From assembly GCA_002690405.1 (NCBI GenBank), contig NZEI01000106.1, positions 27,643 through 33,334 of the forward strand: a stretch of DNA of 5,692 nucleotides, written 5' to 3'. Position 1 is the first letter of the stretch; every line of letters begins with the position of its first letter. The stretch comes from Gammaproteobacteria bacterium (GTDB lineage Bacteria > Pseudomonadota > Gammaproteobacteria > Pseudomonadales > Azotimanducaceae). Shown one piece after another: positions 1 to 5,657 of this stretch. The notes beneath the pieces were generated by a model, which was given only the letters and a program-made list of their open reading frames with translations, searched no databases and was not told where the DNA came from. A program made the translations under genes and the position numbers.

Positions 1-774
1 GTGAACGAGCAATCCACTGCCGAGCTGGATATGCATCAGCTTGCCGAACTGATAAAGGGAAAGGCTGGGACTGAAGTTGAGCTCACCCTGATGCGTGAAG
101 GCGTCGCCGAACCACTGACTATAAACGTGGTGCGCGCGCGACTAGCGATTGAAAGCGTTAAAGCCCAGCTGCTCGACAATAATCTGGTGCACGCGCAATT
201 AACCAAGTTTCAGCGCAGCAGCGCCCAAGAGCTGTCTTCGGCCCTAGCTCGCCTGGGCACGGAAATGCCAGTGCGGGGCCTGATTTTGGATCTACGCAAT
301 AATCCCGGTGGTTTGCTGAGCTCAGCAGTCGCGGTAGCTGACCTATTTTTACAACGCGGAGTAATCGTGACTACGCGTAAAAGACGAGGCGAATCAGGAC
401 AGCAGCACTTCCGCGCTTCTCGTGACGACATTCTTCAGGGCCGTCCTATTGCAGTTCTGATCAACGCTGGGTCGGCTTCCGCGGCCGAAGTCGTTGCGGC
501 TGCCTTACAGGATCACCAACGAGGCGTTCTGGTCGGCACGCGCAGTTTCGGCAAGGGCTCAGTGCAAACGATCATGCCTACCCTTGGTCTGCAACAGACA
601 ATTAAACTCACCACCGCTGAATATTTCTCGCCTCAAGGCCATGCCATTAATAATGTCGGAGTAAACCCTGATGTGTCGATCGAGCAATCTAGCGCCGCCA
701 CACAGCAAGGCTCAGACCCCTGGTTAGAGGCCGCGATCGCAGAGTTACGGAAATTAAATCTAGGCGTCGAGTAA
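1..774 (+). CDS. ctpA: C-terminal processing protease (S41 family), 5'-truncated by window edge
   Basis: This is the C-terminal 257 codons of a carboxy-terminal processing peptidase, a serine protease of the cell envelope that in this family trims or degrades periplasmic and membrane-associated proteins. The GTG at base 1 is only the first in-frame codon: the signal peptide, N-terminal region and most of the PDZ domain lie outside the window. Visible residues 1-45 look like the end of the PDZ domain (KGKAGTEVELTLMREG). The protease core follows: LILDLRNNPGG at about 94-104, the nucleophile in NAGSASAAEV (Ser158 of the visible part), and the general-base lysine in RSFGKGSVQ (Lys185). The typical end, YFSPQGHAINNVGVNPD, sits at 208-224. 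The active-site Ser/Lys pair is therefore intact. The gene ends with TAA 15 bases inside the convergent hisA. Family assignment is firm; ctpA rather than another S41A paralogue is inferred. Confidence 0.93.
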   Translation: MNEQSTAELDMHQLAELIKGKAGTEVELTLMREGVAEPLTINVVRARLAIESVKAQLLDNNLVHAQLTKFQRSSAQELSSALARLGTEMPVRGLILDLRNNPGGLLSSAVAVADLFLQRGVIVTTRKRRGESGQQHFRASRDDILQGRPIAVLINAGSASAAEVVAAALQDHQRGVLVGTRSFGKGSVQTIMPTLGLQQTIKLTTAEYFSPQGHAINNVGVNPDVSIEQSSAATQQGSDPWLEAAIAELRKLNLGVE

Positions 775-1497
775 CGCTTGGCCTTTAGCGACAGACAAAT
801 CGCCCTCGTAGATCGCACGACCCGTAATCGCACCTAGAAATAACTCCGGGCAATCGGCAAACGCGTCTTTTAGTCGTTGCAGATCCTGCAACGTTGCGAT
901 GCCACCAGAAGCTACAACACCTACATCTGCACCCTGTGCCAACGCAACCGTCGCGTCTACGTTGACCCCAGACATCATGCCATCGCGGTCTATATCGGTA
1001 TAAACAATCCCCGCAATCGGGAGAGCTGCTGCTTTGCGGGCGAAGGCTAACGCGCTGATGCCAGAATCTTCATCCCAGCCATGTGTGGCCACAGCACCGT
1101 TACGTGCATCCAAGCCCAGCAATATCTGCTGCGGAAACCGTTCTGCAGCGTTAACCAGAAACTCAAAATCTTCGATCGCCTTGGTGCCAACAATCACCCG
1201 GCTGACCCCAACCTGCAGATACGCCTCAATGATCTCGAGAGAACGGATACCCCCACCAACCTGCACCGGCATGTCACCTACAGCGGCTACCATTTCTTGA
1301 ATCAGCTGACGGTTCTTGGGCAATCCGGCAAAGGCGCCATCTAGGTCTACTATATGCAGTATGCGGCCCCCTTCGCGCCGCCAATGTTCAGCCATCGCCA
1401 CCGGGTCACTGGAGAATACCGTCGCATCTTCCATCCGGCCTTGGCGTAAGCGCACACATTGACCTTGCTTTAGATCAATAGCAGGAATCAATAGCAC
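760..1497 (-). CDS. hisA: Phosphoribosylformimino-5-aminoimidazole carboxamide ribotide isomerase (HisA)
   Basis: HisA is a cytoplasmic (beta/alpha)8-barrel enzyme of histidine biosynthesis. It performs the Amadori isomerisation of ProFAR to PRFAR, the substrate of the HisH-HisF synthase. At 245 residues it has the usual family length. Visible hallmarks are the N-terminal LIPAIDL with catalytic Asp8, VGGGIR (80-85), GLDAR with the second catalytic Asp130, TDIDRDGM (167-174), and the phosphate-binding ASGGI (196-200) and GRAIY (226-230). The start is GTG and shares one base with the TAG stop of hisB (sequence TAGTG). An AAGGG ribosome-binding sequence lies 9 bases upstream inside hisB, so translational coupling is likely. 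Its 3' end overlaps the convergent protease gene by 15 bases, which leaves no room for hisF directly downstream. A PriA-type dual enzyme is unlikely in a gammaproteobacterium carrying standard his genes. Confidence 0.96.
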   Translation of the reverse strand: MLLIPAIDLKQGQCVRLRQGRMEDATVFSSDPVAMAEHWRREGGRILHIVDLDGAFAGLPKNRQLIQEMVAAVGDMPVQVGGGIRSLEIIEAYLQVGVSRVIVGTKAIEDFEFLVNAAERFPQQILLGLDARNGAVATHGWDEDSGISALAFARKAAALPIAGIVYTDIDRDGMMSGVNVDATVALAQGADVGVVASGGIATLQDLQRLKDAFADCPELFLGAITGRAIYEGDLSVAKGQALLDA

Positions 1498-2102
1498 TAT
1501 AAACTGCCCTTGGTCGAAGGCACCGTATCGCCCATGCGCGCATCTACTGCGACCGCCATCCGCAATGCTCGTCCAAACGCCTTGAACAACGTTTCCGCTT
1601 GATGATGTGCGTTTTCGCCCTTCAGGTTATCCAGATGCAGCGTCAACATGCCATGGTTGACGAAGCCCTGGAAAAATTCTCGCAACAGATCCACATCGAA
1701 ATCACCTACTCGGCCACGGGTATAGTCAACGCCATAAAACAACCCTGGGCGGCCCGACAAATCCACCACAACTCGAGACAATGCCTCATCAAGCGGCACA
1801 TAGGCGTGCCCATAGCGGGTGAGGCCGCTCTTGTCACCGAGCGCTTCATTGAGCGCCTGACCGAGCACAATCCCTACGTCTTCCACCATATGATGAGCGT
1901 CAACGTCTAAGTCTCCGGTCGCCTGTATATGCAGATCAATAAGCCCATGGCGAGCTATCTGGGTGAGCATGTGTTCAAAAAATGCCAGACCAGTGGAGAG
2001 ACTAACCTCACCATTGCCATCCAAATTGATGGTCAATTCAATCTGCGTTTCGCTGGTATTTCGGACAATGCTAGCCGTTCGACCCTGTGTCACTGAGATC
2101 AC
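1497..2102 (-). CDS. hisB: Imidazoleglycerol-phosphate dehydratase (HisB, monofunctional)
   Basis: HisB dehydrates imidazoleglycerol phosphate to imidazoleacetol phosphate in histidine biosynthesis, using Mn in the cytoplasm. The 201 residues match the monofunctional dehydratase; the phosphatase domain of the E. coli-type bifunctional HisB is absent. Metal-binding motifs are intact: RNTSETQI (14-21), GLAFFEHMLTQIARHG (38-53), DAHHMVEDVG (68-77, with the HHxxE set at 70-74) and ENAHHQAETLFKAFG (163-177, second HHxxE set at 166-170). The usual FDHML is FEHML here, a conservative change. The start is GTG at 2102-2100, with an AAGG about 11 bases upstream; this start gives the expected N-terminal length. 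Its stop overlaps the hisA start by one base. In many relatives hisH lies between hisB and hisA, and here it does not. A 67-base gap separates it from the upstream gene on the same strand. Confidence 0.96.
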   Translation of the reverse strand: MISVTQGRTASIVRNTSETQIELTINLDGNGEVSLSTGLAFFEHMLTQIARHGLIDLHIQATGDLDVDAHHMVEDVGIVLGQALNEALGDKSGLTRYGHAYVPLDEALSRVVVDLSGRPGLFYGVDYTRGRVGDFDVDLLREFFQGFVNHGMLTLHLDNLKGENAHHQAETLFKAFGRALRMAVAVDARMGDTVPSTKGSL

Positions 2103-2169
2103 CTATTTTGTTACCTTGTGTTGGCGGGGGCAGTGTAGCCCACTTATTGAAGAATTCACCCACTGGCCG

Positions 2170-2565
2170 TCACAGCATGGCAGACAAATCGCCATGTGGC
2201 AGAAAACGATTTGTCGTATGGTCTTTGATCCAACGCGCCAGGGCAGGATCAAATTTACCGCGCTGTTTCAGCACTTTCACCAACGGCACCACCGGCGATT
2301 TAGCACCGGCCTGCCAACTGCCATGCTGCATTTCCCCGAGAGTAAACAGACGCACAAGACTCTCTAGCTCGGCATCAGACAAATCCACAGCGGCCAGATC
2401 CCAACCGGGAAGTAAAATACTTGCCATAAGATCCGGCTCTGCCGCCTCAATGGATGGCGAGTCGCCATCCAGCTCGCAACGATCAGCAAGTAGCAGCCAT
2501 TGCGCAACCTGAGCCGCGGTCACGGCACTGTTCATTGCCTGAGGATCAAAGCTATCAACGGTCAT
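2170..2565 (-). CDS. Conserved-looking hypothetical protein, 131 residues, upstream of hisB
   Basis: I do not recognise this family with certainty. The product is a soluble-looking 131-residue protein without signal peptide or membrane segment. It is probably mostly helical and has four tryptophans (23, 55, 84, 112) and one cysteine (30). The acidic N-terminal half (about 30-70) is followed by the segment GEMQHGSWQAGAKSPVVPLV (77-96), the basic VLKQRGKF (98-105), and an ending rich in distinctive residues, ARWIKDHTTNRFLPHG (110-125), which resembles a conserved motif. The ATG start has a weak GAAGAAAA upstream. The next in-frame ATG, at codon 11, would remove only an unremarkable N-terminus. 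It reads towards hisB with a 67-base gap and could be co-transcribed with hisBA, but nothing in the sequence ties it to histidine synthesis. It is supported as a real gene by being the only long ORF here, by strand continuity with hisBA and by its protein-like composition. Confidence 0.75.
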   Translation of the reverse strand: MTVDSFDPQAMNSAVTAAQVAQWLLLADRCELDGDSPSIEAAEPDLMASILLPGWDLAAVDLSDAELESLVRLFTLGEMQHGSWQAGAKSPVVPLVKVLKQRGKFDPALARWIKDHTTNRFLPHGDLSAML

Positions 2566-2846
2566 AAATTTTCTTCAACAGTCTAAAGTATGTGACTCAT
2601 GGCCACTGAACAGCTAAGTATACTCCTGCAGTCGACATCTGCAGCCCACGCTGCTCGTACAATTCAATAACAAACCCAAGCACAGCAGTCTGACTGGAAA
2701 GATCGCAACGAAAAAGCGCCCGAGGCTGCCCATGGTTGACACCCTTACGCCGGATGTCGTACCTAGTACACCCAATTCGCCCGCGCTTAAACTGTTGAGA
2801 CGGTGCAAACGGAAAGGCCACTATTCTGGAGACGAGTGCGCAAACA
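2566..2846. other. Divergent intergenic region between the hisB-side gene and mutY
   Basis: These 281 bases hold no convincing gene and should contain the promoters of both flanking transcripts. A palindromic AGTATACT (2617-2624) supplies a TATACT -10-like hexamer on either strand, but I see no good -35 partner at the right distance. Two CTGCAG hexamers (2626-2631 and 2639-2644) separated by 7 bases lie next to it and could be a small operator-like dyad. On the minus strand, an ATG at 2733 preceded by TAAGGG would encode a 39-residue hydrophobic peptide ending at 2614. It overlaps another, non-hydrophobic minus-strand ORF (2821-2597). Neither has recognisable family features, so I do not call them genes. 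Confidence 0.5.
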
Positions 2847-3926
2847 TTGGACTGGTTCGCTCAACAACTAATCACGTGGCAGAGGCAGCACGGCCGCCAC
2901 GACCTGCCGTGGCAGCAACAGATCAATCCCTACCGCGTCTGGGTCAGCGAGATCATGCTGCAACAGACCCAAGTAGCGACGGTGATCGACTATTACCTGC
3001 GTTTTATGCAGCGCTTCCCGACTCTGGGCCAACTGGCTGATGCGCCCATAGACGACGTCTTGCATCACTGGACAGGGTTGGGCTACTACGCCAGAGCGCG
3101 CAACCTGCATCGTGCTGCGAAAATTATTAAACAGGATCACGCAGGCAAAATGCCGAGCACCCAGGAGCAACTGGAATCATTGCCCGGCATCGGCCGTTCC
3201 ACAGCAGGGGCGATTCGGGCTCTGGCGATGAACCAATACGCCAGCATTCTCGATGGCAATGTGAAACGGGTGCTTACCAGATTTCACGGCATTCACGGTT
3301 ATCCCGGCGAAACTCAAATAACCAAAGAATTGTGGCGCATCGCAGAAGAGCACACGCCCGAAGAGCAAACCGCCGCTTACACTCAGGGCATTATGGACTT
3401 GGGCGCGACCCTGTGTGTTCGTCGCCAACCCAACTGTCCCGCTTGCCCTATGCAGAGTCGATGCGAAGCTAAGCGCGCTGGCACAACCGCCGAACTGCCC
3501 AATCCAAAACCAAAGAAAACTAAACCAGTAAAAACATCGCGATTTTTTGTCGTAAGCCTACCCAACAAGGCAACACTCCTAGAGCAAAGACCGATGAACG
3601 GTTTATGGGGCGGTCTTTGGACACCACCGGAACGCCCTGCGGACACCAGCATAGAAACATTTTTAGCAGAGCTCTCGCTAACGCCGACGGATCTGAGCGA
3701 GCAAATACACGATCAAGTCTTCCGCCACACCTTCAGCCACTTTCATCTAGATATCGAACCCATTTACCTGCGCCTCAAAGATACGCCCATGCAAATTGCA
3801 GACAATTCCGCGCGCTGGGTACTACCAACACAGATCGATGCAGAAAACGAACCGCTTGGGCTTTCCGCCGTTGCCGTTAAACTGCTTGCTGCACAAACCA
3901 ATCCACAGAAGGCATTCGACCTATGA
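2847..3926 (+). CDS. mutY: A/G-specific adenine DNA glycosylase (MutY)
   Basis: MutY removes adenine mispaired with 8-oxoguanine, preventing G:C to T:A transversions. The product is 359 residues, close to the E. coli enzyme. Domains in order: the HhH-GPD glycosylase domain (about 1-210) with catalytic Glu35 in SEIMLQQTQV, TGLGYYARARNLH (76-88), the helix-hairpin-helix LPGIGRSTAGAI (112-123) and catalytic Asp136 in ILDGNVKR; then the 4Fe-4S loop with Cys190, 197, 200 and 206 (C-x6-C-x2-C-x5-C). A NUDIX-like C-terminal domain (about 230-345) follows, with LWGGLW (253-258) and the 8-oxoG-recognition FRHTFSHFHLD (292-302). The start is TTG: no in-frame ATG or GTG lies nearby upstream, and the alignment with known MutY N-termini fits. 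A GGAG lies 15 bases upstream, farther than ideal. The stop overlaps the yggX start (ATGA), so the two are translationally coupled. Confidence 0.97.
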   Translation: MDWFAQQLITWQRQHGRHDLPWQQQINPYRVWVSEIMLQQTQVATVIDYYLRFMQRFPTLGQLADAPIDDVLHHWTGLGYYARARNLHRAAKIIKQDHAGKMPSTQEQLESLPGIGRSTAGAIRALAMNQYASILDGNVKRVLTRFHGIHGYPGETQITKELWRIAEEHTPEEQTAAYTQGIMDLGATLCVRRQPNCPACPMQSRCEAKRAGTTAELPNPKPKKTKPVKTSRFFVVSLPNKATLLEQRPMNGLWGGLWTPPERPADTSIETFLAELSLTPTDLSEQIHDQVFRHTFSHFHLDIEPIYLRLKDTPMQIADNSARWVLPTQIDAENEPLGLSAVAVKLLAAQTNPQKAFDL

Positions 3927-4198
3927 GCCGCACCGTGATCTGCAGTAGATACCAAAAAGAATTACCCGGTCTGGACAAACCACCCCTACCTGGGCCGGCT
4001 GGCGAGAAGATATTCAACGAGGTGTCAAAGCAAGCTTGGGACGAGTGGCAGACATTGCAAACAATGTTAATAAACGAAAAGCACCTTAGCCTTATTGACC
4101 CAGACGCGCGAAAATACTTGAGCGAGCAACGCCAGCGATTCTTCAATAATGAGACTGTTGATCACGCCGAAGGCTACGTTCCCGGCGAAGGCGGTTGA
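3923..4198 (+). CDS. yggX: Probable Fe(2+)-trafficking protein YggX
   Basis: YggX is a small cytoplasmic protein linked in enterobacteria to iron handling, protection of Fe-S clusters and resistance to oxidative stress. The 91 residues equal the E. coli length. Matching segments are the N-terminal MSRTVIC with the conserved Cys7, PGPAGEKIFNEVSKQAWDEW (23-42), QTMLINEKHLSL (46-57) and the ending EGYVPGE (83-89). The ATG overlaps the mutY stop by four bases, and an AAGG about 10 bases upstream lies in the end of mutY. Pairing an iron-trafficking protein with the 4Fe-4S glycosylase MutY is a common gammaproteobacterial arrangement and fits a shared role in limiting oxidative damage. The TGA stop lies within the -35 hexamer of the tRNA-Phe promoter. 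Confidence 0.96.
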   Translation: MSRTVICSRYQKELPGLDKPPLPGPAGEKIFNEVSKQAWDEWQTLQTMLINEKHLSLIDPDARKYLSEQRQRFFNNETVDHAEGYVPGEGG

Positions 4199-4223
4199 CG
4201 GCGCCCATTCACCCCGCTTTAAT
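4195..4223 (+). promoter_or_regulatory. Sigma70-type promoter for tRNA-Phe
   Basis: A -35 hexamer TTGACG (4195-4200, 5 of 6 to consensus) and a -10 hexamer TTTAAT (4218-4223, 5 of 6) are separated by exactly 17 bases. The following bases, ACGCCGC, are a GC-rich discriminator of the kind associated with stringent control of stable RNA promoters. Transcription would begin near 4230, giving a leader of about 30 bases before the mature tRNA. The -35 hexamer overlaps the yggX stop codon. Read-through past the tRNA would also transcribe the integrase. Confidence 0.75.
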
Positions 4224-4259
4224 ACGCCGCTCTGTGCCGCAACGCCGGCATCCCCAAAT

Positions 4260-4320
<61 letters not shown>

Positions 4321-4335
<15 letters not shown>

Positions 4336-4406
4336 TTTATTGCCCTCAAGTAGTCCATAGCTCCCTGAATTTACTCATGTTTTCTCAAACATGACGATTT
4401 AGGGTA
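4321..4406 (+). repeat. Left arm of 86-bp perfect inverted repeat (att-like, includes tRNA 3' end)
   Basis: I compared this arm base by base with the reverse complement of 5572-5657 and found no mismatch over 86 bases. It contains tRNA-Phe bases from the T stem through CCA (4321-4335), a 27-base linker, and a nested dyad (4363-4404). It ends 6 bases before the integrase start codon. Identity stops sharply on both sides: C4320 versus G, and G4407 versus C, in the aligned orientation. Confidence 0.95.
4363..4404 (+). promoter_or_regulatory. Nested stem-loop covering the integrase ribosome-binding sequence
   Basis: The inner stem is TCATGTTT/AAACATGA (4375-4382 with 4387-4394), 8 perfect pairs around a TCTC loop. 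The outer stem is CCCTGAAT/ATTTAGGG (4363-4370 with 4397-4404), 8 pairs including one G-U when read as plus-strand RNA. Its 3' side ends in AGGG (4401-4404), the most plausible Shine-Dalgarno sequence for the ATG at 4413 (8-base spacing). A transcript arriving from the tRNA promoter could therefore hide the ribosome-binding sequence. No T-run follows, so it is not a standard intrinsic terminator. As DNA, the inner dyad could equally be a recombinase core site. Confidence 0.5.
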
Positions 4407-4412
4407 GGTAAA

Positions 4413-5570
4413 ATGGTAGGTACTTTTAATCCAAGATATACGTACACCAAGCGTGGCATCTATTACTTCTGCAAAGATATTCCAACAGATTTAAGGCGTT
4501 ACTACACCAAGCAGCGCATTGTTCAAAGCCTTAGAACCAAATCTCCTGCAAGAGCAAAGCACAGTGCAACAGTACTGATGGCTAGACTGGAGGACTATTG
4601 GCTTAATCTCAGACTAAAGGAAGCACAGATACCCGCCGCACATCTGCTAAGACATGCTCCAAGTCAGAACATTGATTCAACACTACCAACCATCAAGGAT
4701 GCGCTGGAGCTTTATCAGCGGGTTAAAGGCGAAGGACGGGTAAAGACTTTCTTTACTCACAGTAATAGGAGCGTTGCTTATCTGGAGCAATGTCTGGGTT
4801 GTCGTTCTCTAGACCAATACTCTAGTGCAGATGCTGCGACATTCAGAGATTGGTTACGTAATAAAGGTCTTAGCACGGCATCTGTGCAGCGGAACTTCAC
4901 CATCATCAAAGCCATGGTGAACTTTACTATCCAAGAACTTGGGTTGGATTGTCGTAATGCTTTCGTTGGTGTCTATCTGGCACCAGAAGACAACAAGAAA
5001 AAACGCCAACCACTTACAGATGAGCAGATTCAGGCGTTGCAACAGAACTGCTACCAAACTGACGATGACCTTAGATGGCTAGTGGCATTAATCAGCGACA
5101 CAGGGATGCGACTAGCTGAAGCCGCAGGACTGAAAACAAGCGACATACATCTAGATGACGACCATCCGTACATTGACCTTAAGCCTTACCCGCATAGAAG
5201 GCTGAAAACCAAAGCCAGCACAAGAGTGATTCCATTAGTCGGTGCATCACTATGGGCAGCGGAGCGTTTGGTTGAGTCCAATCAAGGGGAGTTTTGCTTT
5301 CCTAGATATACGAACCATGAAACTTGTAATAGCAACTCAGCCAGTGCAGCAATAAACAAGTGGATAAAAGCTATTGCTGGCATGGACGCTGTAATCCATG
5401 GATTACGACACAGCTTAAGAGACAGGCTTAGAGAGGTAGAAGCGCCTACAGAGGTAATCGACCAATTAGGTGGGTGGAGCTTCCAGAGCGTAGGGCAGAG
5501 CTACGGCAACGGACATTCAATTGAGATACTGACAAAGTGGATGCGGAGGATGGTTATTGCTGACAATTAG
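4413..5570 (+). CDS. Tyrosine recombinase / phage-type integrase with DUF6538-like N-terminus
   Basis: The 385-residue product is a site-specific DNA recombinase. Residues about 9-65 (YTYTKRGIYYFCKDIPTDLR onward) resemble the DUF6538 domain at the N-terminus of many phage and island integrases. Residues about 91-185 form the SAM-like core-binding domain (SVQRNFTIIKAMVNFTIQEL at 157-176). Residues about 198-380 are the catalytic domain, with all expected residues: Arg233 (DTGMRLAEA), Lys267 (KTKAST), His329 and Arg332 (HGLRH), Trp355 at the His/Trp position (LGGW) and nucleophile Tyr364 (GQSYG). It is full length with no frameshift. The ATG has AGGG 8 bases upstream, within a predicted stem. 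It reads away from tRNA-Phe in the same direction and lies between the inverted arms, with its stop one base before the right arm. Base composition is more AT-rich than the neighbouring genes. No excisionase or cargo gene is visible. Confidence 0.95.
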   Translation: MVGTFNPRYTYTKRGIYYFCKDIPTDLRRYYTKQRIVQSLRTKSPARAKHSATVLMARLEDYWLNLRLKEAQIPAAHLLRHAPSQNIDSTLPTIKDALELYQRVKGEGRVKTFFTHSNRSVAYLEQCLGCRSLDQYSSADAATFRDWLRNKGLSTASVQRNFTIIKAMVNFTIQELGLDCRNAFVGVYLAPEDNKKKRQPLTDEQIQALQQNCYQTDDDLRWLVALISDTGMRLAEAAGLKTSDIHLDDDHPYIDLKPYPHRRLKTKASTRVIPLVGASLWAAERLVESNQGEFCFPRYTNHETCNSNSASAAINKWIKAIAGMDAVIHGLRHSLRDRLREVEAPTEVIDQLGGWSFQSVGQSYGNGHSIEILTKWMRRMVIADN

Positions 5571-5571
5571 G

Positions 5572-5657
5572 TACCCTAAATCGTCATGTTTGAGAAAACA
5601 TGAGTAAATTCAGGGAGCTATGGACTACTTGAGGGCAATAAATGGTGGCCAGAGACA
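5572..5657 (-). repeat. Right arm of 86-bp perfect inverted repeat
   Basis: This is the exact reverse complement of 4321-4406, starting one base after the integrase stop codon. On the minus strand it ends with the 15 bases TGTCTCTGGCCACCA of the tRNA-Phe 3' end (5657-5643), but the rest of the tRNA is missing: the next bases outward (5658-5692) do not resemble a T loop or D arm. It is therefore a tRNA-end fragment, as carried by an element's attachment site, not a second tRNA gene. Its inner dyad (5584-5591 with 5596-5603) forms a hairpin just downstream of the integrase stop without a T-run. When read on the plus strand, the outer stem carries an A-C mismatch in place of the G-U pair. Confidence 0.95.

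Noticed and set aside
1034..1344. Plus-strand ORFs opposite hisA, and similar ones opposite hisB (1599-1910, 1963-2367)
   Set aside because: They are antisense shadows of genes with complete family motifs and show no ribosome-binding sequence or recognisable domain.
2617..2644. Palindromic AGTATACT as a defined bidirectional promoter
   Set aside because: The -10-like hexamer is present on both strands, but neither has a credible -35 hexamer at 16-18 bases, so it is only mentioned in the intergenic entry.
2868..3955. Several minus- and plus-strand ORFs of 60-100 codons within mutY
   Set aside because: They are out-of-frame shadows of mutY, whose catalytic residues and Fe-S cysteines are all intact in its own frame.
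5584..5603. Hairpin after the integrase stop as an intrinsic terminator
   Set aside because: The stem is AT-rich and followed by GTAAATTC rather than a T-run, and it is simply the mirror of the left-arm dyad.
5643..5657. Second tRNA-Phe gene on the minus strand
   Set aside because: Only 15 bases of the 3' end match. The outward sequence cannot form a T loop, anticodon or D arm of tRNA-Phe.
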